Assembly (NCBI GenBank): GCA_028285305.1
Contig: JANQPV010000058.1
Coordinates: forward strand, 1-49,231
DNA length: 49,231 bases
Reading direction: 5' to 3'
From: Alphaproteobacteria bacterium
GTDB taxonomy: Bacteria > Pseudomonadota > Alphaproteobacteria > SMXP01
Shown here: positions 8,252 through 17,223 of the stretch, piece by piece
Numbering within the stretch: position 1 is the first letter of the stretch
Layout: each line of letters begins with the position of its first letter
Program-made: the position numbers and the translations under genes
The notes under the pieces: model-generated
The model's input: only the letters and a program-made list of their open reading frames with translations
What the model was told of the DNA's origin: nothing
Database searches by the model: none

Positions 8252-9586
8252 TTACCGTAGACGGATGAGTTCCTCCAACATCTCGTCTGCAGTCGTAATG
8301 ATCCGGGTTGAGGCTGAATAGGCTCTTTGCGTCTTGATCAGTTCTGAAAATTCTTCCGCCAGATCCACGGTAGAAGCTTCTAGTGTTCCCGACGAAATCA
8401 GACCCGCGCCTGCAACGCCGGGAACCTTCAAGCTGAAGTTACCGGAAAGATTGGTGATCGCGTAGGCGTTGCCCTGTTCCCGCTGAAGCCCGTTGGGGTT
8501 GACAAAGGTTGCGAGCGGTAACTGGTAGATGTCGCGCTGAATACCGTTGTCAAAGACCGCAATAATCCGGCCCGATTCATTGACTTCAATACCTGAGAGG
8601 TTCCCGAAGACCGCACCGTTCACCTGGCTGGACAACAAAGAAGAGGGGCTGTCGAATTGCGTGAGACCGCCGGCCGAGGAGCCCACACCAATATCAAGTG
8701 TGATGGGTTGCGGTGTGGTGATGCCGAGGCTCGCAACCCAGTTAATATTGATGGAGTTCAGAAAGGCCGCCGATGTGTTTGTGGTGTCAAGCAAGCCGTC
8801 TGTTGTGAACGCGATCGTGCCCGTTGCGATTTGACCGTCGGTTCCCGTTACTTGAGCAGCCGGTGTTACATGAAGTTCCGCATGCCATTCGTTGGGTGTT
8901 GAACTCTTTAGTGCGGACAAGTTGACCGTGCGAATGCCGCCCTGGCTATCAAACACCTGAATCGAGGTGGTGAAATCAGGCGTAACTGTGCCGGACGCCA
9001 TATTGTTGGTAGCCGCATTGTAGGTCGCCTCCTGAGCAGAGATAGCTGTGCTGGATTGGAAGTTTGCATCGACTTGCACGGTCGTCGATGCTTCCGCCGT
9101 TCCGCCCAACTGGTCCACTTGCACGGGCTCCAACAGCGTCAAATCGCTCGGGTTGGCTGTGAAGTTTCCGTTATTGTCAACCGGCCAGCCCTGCAAGAAA
9201 TAGCCGCCTGCGTTGCGCAAAAATCCGCTATTGTCCGTGGTGAAGGAACCGGCGCGCGTGAAGAGGACACTGCTGATGGCGCCTGTATTTTGGGGCGACT
9301 CCGACACAACAAAAAAGCCGTCGCCCGATATACCCAAATCGGTTTCGGATCCTGTTCCTTCCAAAAGCCCTTGGTCCGTAATCTGGGTGCGGGCGACTGG
9401 AGCCACACCGCCGGCAGAGTAGCCGCTAATCCCTGATGTGCGTGTCACCAGCGTTGAAAAATTCGCGTTCGTTTTCTTGTATCCGACCGTATTGGCATTG
9501 GCGATGTTGTCGGAAATGACACCCAGAGCGGTTGAGTTGGCCGCAAGGCCGGAAACACCTGCAATTAGTGCGCTACTGATACTCAT
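8252..9586 (-). CDS. flgE: Flagellar hook protein FlgE
   Basis: FlgE polymerises into the extracellular hook that joins rod and filament. The 444-residue protein begins with the rod/hook motif (SALIAGVSGLAANSTALGVI, then SDNIANANTVGYKKT) and ends with the matching C-terminal helix (EEFSELIKTQRAYSASTRII), both needed for assembly. The middle is a Ser/Thr-rich beta domain as expected. It follows flgD by 28 bp in a fliK-flgD-flgE operon, so hook structure, hook cap and hook-length control are made together. Confidence 0.97.
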   Translation of the reverse strand: MSISSALIAGVSGLAANSTALGVISDNIANANTVGYKKTNANFSTLVTRTSGISGYSAGGVAPVARTQITDQGLLEGTGSETDLGISGDGFFVVSESPQNTGAISSVLFTRAGSFTTDNSGFLRNAGGYFLQGWPVDNNGNFTANPSDLTLLEPVQVDQLGGTAEASTTVQVDANFQSSTAISAQEATYNAATNNMASGTVTPDFTTSIQVFDSQGGIRTVNLSALKSSTPNEWHAELHVTPAAQVTGTDGQIATGTIAFTTDGLLDTTNTSAAFLNSININWVASLGITTPQPITLDIGVGSSAGGLTQFDSPSSLLSSQVNGAVFGNLSGIEVNESGRIIAVFDNGIQRDIYQLPLATFVNPNGLQREQGNAYAITNLSGNFSLKVPGVAGAGLISSGTLEASTVDLAEEFSELIKTQRAYSASTRIITTADEMLEELIRLR

Positions 9587-9614
9587 TTATACTCTCCTGT
9601 TACTGAGTTCTTCT

Positions 9615-10286
9615 CTAGCTGCTTTCAGATTCGGTAGGGGGTTCTTCGATGGCGAGAATTTCGTCTAGCGTATAGATTGATGAGCCGACTTTGATCGAAG
9701 GCGGCGAGGACTGAAGGTCTACCCCGGTAACGCGGCCTCCCACCGAAGCGCTTACGGCAATGGGATCTCCGTCTGCATCAACGGCGGAGATGCTCATCGT
9801 GTACGAACCATCCGGCAGCTGAGTGCCGGAGCTGTCTTTTCCGTCCCACACAAAGTTATTGGAGCCCGCCGAGGTTGTGCCATTCGTAGAGTACACAACA
9901 GTTCCCGATGAATTGAGAATAGAGATACTGACGTCGCTCGCTTGCGCAGACAGATCGTACGCCCATTTCGCCTCACCGTTTGCAAGCGTCGCCGTCTTTG
10001 ACGCGATGCTCACATCTTTGCCCAGATAAGCAACGGCGGTAGAGCCTGCGGACGTTTGGGTCAGCGCGATCAGCTCTTCCAAATTGCTGTTGGTTTGGAT
10101 GGATTGCTCCACACCCGAGAACTGGACCAACTGGTTGGTGAATTCAGCAGTATCCAAAGGCTCCAAAGGATCCTGATACTGAAGTTGAGCCGTAAGAAGC
10201 GTCAGAAACGTATCGAGATCGCTCGCCAGATTGGTGCTGGCGCTCTGGGATGCTGTTGGAGTGGTGTTGGTCTGATTGATTTCCAT
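9615..10286 (-). CDS. flgD: Flagellar hook assembly protein FlgD
   Basis: FlgD is the hook cap or scaffold on which FlgE subunits assemble. The 223-residue product has the conserved N-terminal block (DTFLTLLTAQLQYQDPLEPL, followed by DTAEFTNQLVQFSGVEQ) and a C-terminal half with the FLG_D Ig/Tudor-like region (NFVWDGKDSSGTQLPDGSY is the recognised motif). It lies 24 bp after fliK and 28 bp before flgE on the same strand. Confidence 0.96.
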   Translation of the reverse strand: MEINQTNTTPTASQSASTNLASDLDTFLTLLTAQLQYQDPLEPLDTAEFTNQLVQFSGVEQSIQTNSNLEELIALTQTSAGSTAVAYLGKDVSIASKTATLANGEAKWAYDLSAQASDVSISILNSSGTVVYSTNGTTSAGSNNFVWDGKDSSGTQLPDGSYTMSISAVDADGDPIAVSASVGGRVTGVDLQSSPPSIKVGSSIYTLDEILAIEEPPTESESS

Positions 10287-10310
10287 GTCTGTTCTCGTGG
10301 GCTGCGATTC

Positions 10311-12089
10311 TTAAACGCGAATGCTAATGCCTGTTTCCGTCCGGGTCCGGAAACCGTAAGATTCGGAGACGAGCGGCTCGCCGACAATTTCAGCGAGATG
10401 GGTTACGCCGTCTTCATGATCCAAAATCACATTTGGCAATCCCTCATCATGCTCGCCGCGTCGGTCTTCTCCCCCTCGCTCATCGTTGAGAGAAAAACTG
10501 AGCGAGTCTTGATCGAGGTCAAGTCCGCTGTCTTGGAGCGCCTTGTGTAGGTGCTTCTGATCCCGCTGCAGAAGATCGAGGGTTTCCTGGTTATCCGCAC
10601 TCAGAATGGCTTGAACGCGTCCATCTTTGGAGAGTTCCATCTGGACTTCGATCCGGCCAAGGTCGGGAGGATCCATCTGGATCTCAAATCTGGTGATGCC
10701 ATCCCGCAGGCTGCGTGACATGGCAAGTGCCAGATCGGATTGAAGCGTTGCCGGGGTGCTCACATGTGCCCGAGCCAGTGTTGAGACATCGGCATTGCGG
10801 CCATTGGAAAGCGATGCGCCATCAGGTTTGGCGATTGGCAAAACCGGCTCCTCGATCGAGAGAGGTTGAGCTCCTTGAAGGAGGGAGAGTTGTCCGGGTG
10901 CGGCGCTTTCGGCAACCGGCGCCGGAGCAGGAGACAAAGGCGCTTGCGCAAGCGGCTCCGCCTGCGGGGGGAGCGTTGGGGCGCCGGGAACCTGCGTCAT
11001 TTGCGGCGCTGATGCCGTATTCGGTGTTTGAGGTTTCACGGTTTTGGACAGGCCAACGGCCTCTGGACGTGGTCTGGCTTCATCGGTCGCAATGGAGACA
11101 AGATCGACGTCGGCATCTTGAGCCGAAACTTGAGTGGTCTGTGGAATGACGGTATGCGGCTTTCCGTCACCACCCGGTACTTTACCAGTGACCGTCTGTT
11201 GCGGAACAACCGCAGAAGGAAGAACGGTTTTCTCAGGGGTGGCCGTGTTGGCGGCGCCCGTCTGAAGAGATTGCGTAACGGCTTGTGCGGTGGCATTGGC
11301 TTCGGCAGGAAGGATCGGGCCGGCTAGGGGGTCCAACTTACCCTGCGTTTGCTCCCCCCTATTGAGAGGTGCGGGCGCAGTCTCATTTGACATCGTTTGT
11401 GCTTGAGTGGTGCCTTTCATCTCGGCGATCAACTCAGAAACGGAACGAGGTACGCCCTCAGTGCCTATCACCGGCTGTGTCCGAGGAGACTCCGTCTGAA
11501 CGGGTTGGCCATTTCCGGCTCCAGGCTCCTTGAGGCCCGATTGAGGCTGCACGGCAGCGCTAGCGAGTTGCTCCGGTGTCGGCGTCACGACCAATTCATC
11601 GATCAACGGCGTGGGCTCAGACGCTGATACGAGTGCGTCGTCAGCCTGCAAATTGGCCGGGCTCTCAATAGGTGTCACCGTCGGAACCAACGACGGGGAT
11701 TCCGTTGGAACCTGCGGTGAGTTGGTGTCATCCGTTAACACGACCTTTTGAGCGTACGATTGGTCAGCAGCCGGAAGGCCTGAAGACTTTTCAATAGGGG
11801 CCTCATCTAAGCCTTGCGGCACATCTTCATCTTGCGGGATGTCCCGTCCGTCTCGATGAAGCTCGCGCTCATTATTTCGGTCGTATTCGTCGTCTCGGTC
11901 ATAGTCGTTTCGTTCGGCGCGGTCCGTCTCGCGGCGCGCATCTGGCCGCTCAGGGCGTTCAGGGCGGTCCTCGATCTCGCGGTCGAAAATGTCTTCGAAA
12001 CGATCACCGTCAATGGGCTTCTCAAAACCTAGGTCGGTCTGAGGCGTATGCGGATTGCTCCTGGAAAAAAACTCAATTGCCGAAGTCAT
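10311..12089 (-). CDS. fliK: Flagellar hook-length control protein FliK
   Basis: FliK measures hook length and switches export specificity from hook to filament proteins. The predicted protein is 592 residues. The N-terminus carries a strikingly Asp/Arg/Glu-rich tract (about residues 28-90), followed by a long Pro/Ala/Gln/Thr-rich, probably disordered ruler (90-440). The C-terminal Flg_hook domain (about 455-545) contains ITRFEIQMDPPDLGRIEVQM and DGRVQAILSADNQETLDLL. I chose ATG 12089. An alternative TTG at 12137 would fall inside the sigma54 promoter at 12133-12148. It is first in the fliK-flgD-flgE operon. Confidence 0.9.
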   Translation of the reverse strand: MTSAIEFFSRSNPHTPQTDLGFEKPIDGDRFEDIFDREIEDRPERPERPDARRETDRAERNDYDRDDEYDRNNERELHRDGRDIPQDEDVPQGLDEAPIEKSSGLPAADQSYAQKVVLTDDTNSPQVPTESPSLVPTVTPIESPANLQADDALVSASEPTPLIDELVVTPTPEQLASAAVQPQSGLKEPGAGNGQPVQTESPRTQPVIGTEGVPRSVSELIAEMKGTTQAQTMSNETAPAPLNRGEQTQGKLDPLAGPILPAEANATAQAVTQSLQTGAANTATPEKTVLPSAVVPQQTVTGKVPGGDGKPHTVIPQTTQVSAQDADVDLVSIATDEARPRPEAVGLSKTVKPQTPNTASAPQMTQVPGAPTLPPQAEPLAQAPLSPAPAPVAESAAPGQLSLLQGAQPLSIEEPVLPIAKPDGASLSNGRNADVSTLARAHVSTPATLQSDLALAMSRSLRDGITRFEIQMDPPDLGRIEVQMELSKDGRVQAILSADNQETLDLLQRDQKHLHKALQDSGLDLDQDSLSFSLNDERGGEDRRGEHDEGLPNVILDHEDGVTHLAEIVGEPLVSESYGFRTRTETGISIRV

Positions 12090-12132
12090 GAGCGAAGATC
12101 TTGCAAGTTGTGGATCCAGATGCTGTTCAAAT

Positions 12133-12148
12133 AGCAAGCGTCGGGCCA
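12133..12148 (-). promoter_or_regulatory. Sigma54 promoter of fliK-flgD-flgE
   Basis: On the minus strand the sequence is TGGCCCGACGCTTGCT, with GG and GC separated by 10 bases. It differs from the sigma54 consensus TGGCACG-N4-TTGCT at one conserved position. It predicts transcription from about 12122, giving a leader of roughly 33 nt before the fliK ATG at 12089. Confidence 0.75.
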
Positions 12149-12227
12149 GTCAAAATTCGCAGAATTCAGGGGAAATCTTGTTCGCAAGGATCTGGCGAGG
12201 TCAAATCGGCAGGGCAAAAAACGCCGT

Positions 12228-12243
12228 ACCCGGCAAATAGTTC
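12228..12243. promoter_or_regulatory. Candidate FlbD (ftr-like) site upstream of fliK
   Basis: ACCCGGCAAATAGTTC resembles the motif near flgK (12520), the flagellin gene (21854) and flgF (42165): an AA-N3-TT-GCCGG pattern. It lies about 80-95 bp upstream of the fliK sigma54 promoter, an enhancer-like distance. It is the weakest of the four matches. Confidence 0.35.
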
Positions 12244-12378
12244 TATGATTTGGGGCTGGTTTTCCTATTACCCGATCTTGGCGCTGACCATTAATGGGCA
12301 GGATCGAGGATCCCAGCTTTCAGATCGAGGGCACCGTTAGTTCGTAGTCAAATCGCGTAGTTGATATCAACACAGCAC

Positions 12379-12394
12379 TGGCATCAGCATTGCA
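12379..12394 (+). promoter_or_regulatory. Sigma54 promoter of flgK-flgL
   Basis: TGGCATCAGCATTGCA has the exact GG-N10-GC spacing and a TTGCA -12 element. It lies in the 494-bp divergent region between fliK and flgK and points to flgK. The start site would be near 12405, leaving an untranslated leader of about 180 nt, which is unusually long. Confidence 0.7.
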
Positions 12395-12519
12395 ACTGAC
12401 ACTTGCCGAAGACGCCGGCATATCGGCTAGTGTCGCGAACATAATTGAATAAGCCATTGAATTACATGCAGTTTTTGAAATGGAATAAACGACTCCATAT
12501 GAAGGCGCGCTTAGAGTTG

Positions 12520-12535
12520 CCCGGCAATATTTGCC
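12520..12535. promoter_or_regulatory. Candidate FlbD (ftr-like) site before flgK
   Basis: CCCGGCAATATTTGCC is a near-palindrome (GGCAA-N-type arms). Its reverse complement closely matches motifs next to two other sigma54 promoters. It lies about 126-141 bp downstream of the flgK sigma54 promoter, inside the leader. FlbD sites downstream of promoters are known in Caulobacter. Identity as ftr is inference from recurrence and position. Confidence 0.45.
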
Positions 12536-12583
12536 AAGTGCTGTGGAATATTCCGCCCAAAAACGAGGTGAGGAGTGCGGCGA

Positions 12584-14752
12584 ATGCGAGTTGATACGAT
12601 CATGAACAACGCGTTAAGCGCGCTTCAGGTCAACCAAGAAGCGCTCCGCATAACGTCGGCTAACATCGCCAACGTCAACTCGCCCGACTATGCACGCCGA
12701 GAGGTCGAATTCCAGGCGCGGGCCGTCGGTGACGCAATCGGCGGTGTGGAGATCGGCGAGATCAAACGCATCGTGGACGACTTTCTCCTCAAGGAATCTC
12801 TTACAACGTCCTCGGCCTTTAATCGCTACGACACGGAAGCAAAATACCACGATCAGCTGCAATCCTTGCTCGGATCGCCGGATCAAAATTCATCGGTCCC
12901 AGGAAGGCTTGCGGACGTGATGAGCGCTTTCTCCAACTTTGCGATCAATGTTGATTCCGGTGTGGTACGTACAACAACGCTGGATGAACTTCAGGACCTT
13001 CTGAACACCATCTCTACACTGGGTGGGCAAGTCACGTCGATGAGAAGCGAAGTGAGCCGCGAACTCTCCCAAGAGGTGACAGCGCTGAACGAAGCGTTTG
13101 AACAGGTTTCCGAGTTGAACGCTAAGATTGTTAGGCGGACGACCGTTGGCGATGATCCGGCGGACCTTCTCGACCAGCGGGACGCCACCGTCCGGCAGAT
13201 CGCGGAAAAGATGGACATTGAAGTACGAAATCAACCCGACGGCTCGGTCAATTTGTTTACCCGTGATGGCTTTGCGCTTTTGAGCTCGGCCTTCACGCCT
13301 ATCTTGTCCTATCCCCATCCCAACGCATTTATAGCGGGTACGGTACCCGACCAAATCTCAGTGACCCGGATCAATCCGGTCTCGAAACAGACGTTCGGAT
13401 CCGTTGAAGCACTCGACTCTCACTTATCGGGGGGCGAACTCAGAGGTCTGATCAATATGCGCGATGATACGCTACCTGCGCTCGCCCAGTCCCTGGGTGA
13501 ATTAGGGGCGCAAGTGGCTGATCAGATCAATGCGATCCATAACAACAATGTGGCCTATCCTCCGCCGGAAACTCTCACGGGCCGTAATACCGGTCTCGTC
13601 GCAGCTGATGCTCACAATTTTTCTGGCGCCACGACTCTTGCGGTTGCAGCGGCCGATGGAACGCTGGTAAGCCGGATCGATATCAATTTCGATGCAGGGG
13701 CGAACGGAGAATACTCGGTAAACGGCGGACCCGCTGTTGCGATCGGAGCTACCGTAGGGGATCTCCAATCTGCTTTGAACACGGCGCTCTCCTCAACTGG
13801 AAACGGAACGGCGACGTTTTCGGGTGGCGTGTTGACCCTGGACGCGAATCCAGCAAGTCACGGATTAGGCTTTCTTGAGGACAGCACGTCCCCCAGCAGC
13901 CGAGGCGGGCGTAGCCTCAGCCATTTTTTTGGACTGAACGACCTTGTTACGGGCAGTCAGCCCAGTCACTTTGAAACGGGTATCGCCGGCACGGAAAGCC
14001 ACGGTTTCGGCGCTGGCCAAATAGTGGATTTCGTTATTCGGCACCCGGATGGCCGTTCCTCCGACACAATCACGTTCACGGTGGCGGGAACCAGTTTCAA
14101 CGATCTCATCACAGACCTCAACAATCCTTCCGGCTTAGGCGCCTACATGAGCTTTTCTCTTTCAGCCTCCGGTGAGTTGGTCTCGACACCCAATGCAGGT
14201 TTCGAAGGGTTTGAGATCCTCGTAAAAGGCGACGGCACAATCCGCTCCGGCTCGGGTGTCTCGTTGTCGGGGTTTTTTGGGCTTGGCACGAAGTATCAAA
14301 TGCAACAGGGCGATGGACTCGCTGTCAACCCCACTATAGCGGGGAGCTCGAATTTGCTCGCGGGCGCCCAACTGGACTTGGCCACGGCAGTCGCCGGAGA
14401 TGTGGTCGTTTCTCAGAGCGACAATCGAGGTGCATTGGCCTTGGAACAATTGAGCGACCTGTCTGTCTCTTTTGGTTCCGCAGGCCATCTTCCGGCGCAA
14501 TCGGCAACGCTTTCTGAATACGCAGCTGGAATTTTAGCTGATGTCGGCGCTCAGGCCGCACAGGTCGATTCCCTTAAGGACAATGCGCAGGCTCTCAACG
14601 AAGAAGTACAGCGCCGCAAGCTGGAAGCCCAAGGTGTCAATATGGACGAAGAACTCGCCAACATGATTGTCTATCAAGAGGCATACAACGCGGCAGCAAG
14701 ATTGATCAGTACAGCTCAAGAATTGTTAGACGAGTTGCTCAGCATCGTATAG
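12584..14752 (+). CDS. flgK: Flagellar hook-associated protein FlgK
   Basis: FlgK (HAP1) forms the first junction ring between hook and filament. The predicted 722 residues are long compared with about 550 in enterobacteria; the extra length lies in the central beta-rich region (about 330-590), a common variation in alphaproteobacteria. The N-terminus has the flagellar helix motif (ALSALQVNQEALRITSANIA, then NVNSPDYARR), and the C-terminus closes with NMIVYQEAYNAAARLISTAQ. ATG 12584 is preferred because GAGGTGAGGAG stands nine bases before it; GTG 12575 and ATG 12602 are alternatives. flgL follows 15 bp later. Confidence 0.95.
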   Translation: MRVDTIMNNALSALQVNQEALRITSANIANVNSPDYARREVEFQARAVGDAIGGVEIGEIKRIVDDFLLKESLTTSSAFNRYDTEAKYHDQLQSLLGSPDQNSSVPGRLADVMSAFSNFAINVDSGVVRTTTLDELQDLLNTISTLGGQVTSMRSEVSRELSQEVTALNEAFEQVSELNAKIVRRTTVGDDPADLLDQRDATVRQIAEKMDIEVRNQPDGSVNLFTRDGFALLSSAFTPILSYPHPNAFIAGTVPDQISVTRINPVSKQTFGSVEALDSHLSGGELRGLINMRDDTLPALAQSLGELGAQVADQINAIHNNNVAYPPPETLTGRNTGLVAADAHNFSGATTLAVAAADGTLVSRIDINFDAGANGEYSVNGGPAVAIGATVGDLQSALNTALSSTGNGTATFSGGVLTLDANPASHGLGFLEDSTSPSSRGGRSLSHFFGLNDLVTGSQPSHFETGIAGTESHGFGAGQIVDFVIRHPDGRSSDTITFTVAGTSFNDLITDLNNPSGLGAYMSFSLSASGELVSTPNAGFEGFEILVKGDGTIRSGSGVSLSGFFGLGTKYQMQQGDGLAVNPTIAGSSNLLAGAQLDLATAVAGDVVVSQSDNRGALALEQLSDLSVSFGSAGHLPAQSATLSEYAAGILADVGAQAAQVDSLKDNAQALNEEVQRRKLEAQGVNMDEELANMIVYQEAYNAAARLISTAQELLDELLSIV

Positions 14753-14767
14753 TCAGAGAGGCAGGAC

Positions 14768-15694
14768 ATGACACGTGTAGCCACAGCATCGCAGAACGAA
14801 TTTCTGTTATTGGAGTTACAGCGTCTCCAACGCCAACAGTTTGAGACCCAACAACAAATCTCAAGCGGTAAAAAGACGCAATACTATAAGGACATCGCCA
14901 ACGATACGAGCGCCCTCTTGTCGGCAAAGGCTGTTGAGAGTCAGACGGCGCAGTTCCAAGATGCGATTCTGCATACACAGGCACGTCTTGATCAGCAGAA
15001 TATTCATCTCTCTGAGATTGAGAAAGCCGCCAATAGGCTTCATGAATCGGTGCTTGAGTCCGTGAGTTTGGAGTCCGGCATTACGCTTATGGCCGATCTC
15101 GAAAATATATTTGGCAGTGTCGTGGGGATGCTTAACGCGCGCCTGGACGGCGAATATCTTTACAGTGGCACACGGTCCGACATACCCGCCGTCTCGAGCA
15201 GCAATCTAAATGACCTCGTCGCTGCTGCGGCCGCCTCAGATCTGTTTCAGAACAACAACCTAAAGCACTCGGTGCGGATTGACACAAGCACGACTATTGA
15301 AGTTGGACTGCTCGCAGACGATATCGCGCAACCTCTTTTTGACGCCATGAAAAGGATCGCCGACTACAATGCCGGTGTGAACGGTCCTTTCACAGATCAA
15401 TTGACCATCCAGCAACGCGACTTTCTGGCCGGAGAGGTGTCCAATCTTAAACAGGTTGCACAAGATCTGGTGACGCAAGTGGGGCTCAATGGTGTCAAAA
15501 TCGCTGAGACCGAGGACGTATATCTGCGTCACGAAGCGACTGACATATACATTAAAGGCTTCATCTCAGATCTCGAAGATGTAGATGTGGCAGAAGCCGT
15601 CATTCGTTTGAACCAAGATGAAGTTGCTCTGGAAGCGACGATGAATCTCATCGGTCAGCTGTCCCGCCTTAGCCTGATCGACTTTATCCGCTAG
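14768..15694 (+). CDS. flgL: Flagellar hook-associated protein FlgL
   Basis: FlgL (HAP3) is the second hook-filament junction protein and is a flagellin homologue. The 308-residue protein has the flagellin-like N-terminal helix (ELQRLQRQQFETQQQISSGK) and the C-terminal helix ending VIRLNQDEVALEATMNLIGQ, with the LDGEYLYSGTRSDIPAV segment typical of alphaproteobacterial FlgL. It is co-directional with flgK, with a 15-bp gap and a GAGAGG ribosome-binding site. Confidence 0.95.
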   Translation: MTRVATASQNEFLLLELQRLQRQQFETQQQISSGKKTQYYKDIANDTSALLSAKAVESQTAQFQDAILHTQARLDQQNIHLSEIEKAANRLHESVLESVSLESGITLMADLENIFGSVVGMLNARLDGEYLYSGTRSDIPAVSSSNLNDLVAAAAASDLFQNNNLKHSVRIDTSTTIEVGLLADDIAQPLFDAMKRIADYNAGVNGPFTDQLTIQQRDFLAGEVSNLKQVAQDLVTQVGLNGVKIAETEDVYLRHEATDIYIKGFISDLEDVDVAEAVIRLNQDEVALEATMNLIGQLSRLSLIDFIR

Positions 15695-15760
15695 GGTTTT
15701 CCTGAAGGGCCTGAAGACATCGGGAGAGGCAACCGCTGTCTGTTCCGACTTTTAGCCGAA

Positions 15761-16936
15761 CTAGCGGCTCAGCTCCTTCATGGCGTGATCCAGGCCCTCC
15801 AGTGTCATGGGGAACATCCGATCACCGATAATCTGACGGATCATATCGATTGAGGGCGTATATTCCCAATGGCGCTCTTCAACGGGATTGATCCACGTCA
15901 CGCTCTCATAGATATCGCACACGCGTTGCAGCCAGATGGCGCCTGGCTCTTCGTTCCAGTGTTCCACCGAACCGCCCGGATAGGTGATCTCGTAGGGGCT
16001 CATCGTGGCATCACCCACGAAGATGACTTTATAATCGTGGGGATACTTGTGGAGAATATCCCAAGTCGGGCTTTTTTCATTGTGCCGGCGTCGATTGTCT
16101 TTCCAAACATCTTCATACAAACAGTTATGGAAATAGAAGAAGTCCATGTGTTTGAATTCCGTTCGCGCAGCTGAAAACAGTTCTTCGCACACCTTAATAT
16201 GCGGGTCCATGGACCCGCCCACATCGAAAAACAAGAGCACTTTAATCGTATTGTGCCGCTCCGGGATCATCTTGATGTCGAGATAGCCTTTTTGGGCCGT
16301 GTGCTTGATGGTATCGTCAAGATCGAGCTCTTCTTCAGCGCCGGTCCGGGCAAACTTTCTCAACCGCCGCAGGGCAAGCTTTATGTTCCGGGTACCAAGT
16401 TCAACGCTGTCATCGAGATTTTTGTATTCTCGCTTGTCCCAAACTTTTACCGCCTTGCCATGACGGCCTTCTTCTTGGCCGATCCGAATCCCTTCAGGAT
16501 TGTATCCGTGCGCACCAAACGGGGAAGTTCCGCCCGTACCGATCCACTTATTGCCGCCTTCATGGCGTTTCTTTTGTTCTTCGAGGCGCTTTTTGAGCTC
16601 CTCCATGAGTTTTTCCCAGCCACCCAGCGACTCAATCATCGCTTTTTCTTCTTCGGTGAGATATTTCTCCGTGAGCTTGCGCAGCCACTCTTCTGGAATC
16701 TCAGCAGTTCCGGTATCGTCCAGGCTTTCCAGCCCTTTAAAGACATGGCCGAACACTTGGTCGAACTTGTCCAGGTTCCGTTCGTCTTTGACGAGCGCCG
16801 AGCGCGAGAGATAGTAGAAGTCTTCCACCCGCATACCGGCGACTTCTTTATCCATCGCCTCCATCAGCATCAGATACTCTTTCAGCGTGACGGGTACATT
16901 ATGGGTGCGCAATTCGGCAAAAAAGTTCACGAACAT
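15761..16936 (-). CDS. VWA-domain protein, CoxE-like family
   Basis: A 391-residue protein with an N-terminal helical region (FFAELRTHNVPVTLKEYLML is typical of the CoxE-like VWA family) and a C-terminal von Willebrand A domain (about 200-385). The metal site appears as DVGGSMD, in which the first Ser of the usual DxSxS is Gly. Such proteins usually work with a MoxR-type AAA+ ATPase as a metal-insertion or chaperone pair, and in many alphaproteobacteria the two genes are adjacent. Here the likely partner begins at 20454, with two unrelated genes between. A central glycine-rich loop (GTGGTSPFGAHGYNPEG) is also characteristic. The substrate is unknown. Confidence 0.85.
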   Translation of the reverse strand: MFVNFFAELRTHNVPVTLKEYLMLMEAMDKEVAGMRVEDFYYLSRSALVKDERNLDKFDQVFGHVFKGLESLDDTGTAEIPEEWLRKLTEKYLTEEEKAMIESLGGWEKLMEELKKRLEEQKKRHEGGNKWIGTGGTSPFGAHGYNPEGIRIGQEEGRHGKAVKVWDKREYKNLDDSVELGTRNIKLALRRLRKFARTGAEEELDLDDTIKHTAQKGYLDIKMIPERHNTIKVLLFFDVGGSMDPHIKVCEELFSAARTEFKHMDFFYFHNCLYEDVWKDNRRRHNEKSPTWDILHKYPHDYKVIFVGDATMSPYEITYPGGSVEHWNEEPGAIWLQRVCDIYESVTWINPVEERHWEYTPSIDMIRQIIGDRMFPMTLEGLDHAMKELSR

Positions 16937-17223
16937 CTAGGGCGGCCTCTGCGATTGATCGAATTCGATAGGTGCGGTTCTTATAAGCGGAGCGGCCGGT
17001 CTCGGTCAAAGAAGAACCGGCGGGCCAACAAATCCGCTTAGAACTTGTCCTGGCGATGGCCTGAAGTCAATGAGACGAGGCCACGCGTTGCCGCATAACT
17101 GGGTCCGTAGGCGCGAAAACCGCCCATTCTCAGCAACAGAGCCGGATCACCGATTCGCCTATTTATCTACATAGAAGAACTATGTTAACCACCCGTATTC
17201 AACCAGTAACTCAGGGTGGAGTG

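Noticed and set aside
12090-12137. Longer fliK start at TTG 12137
   Set aside because: It would place the start codon inside the sigma54 promoter at 12133-12148; ATG 12089 fits better.
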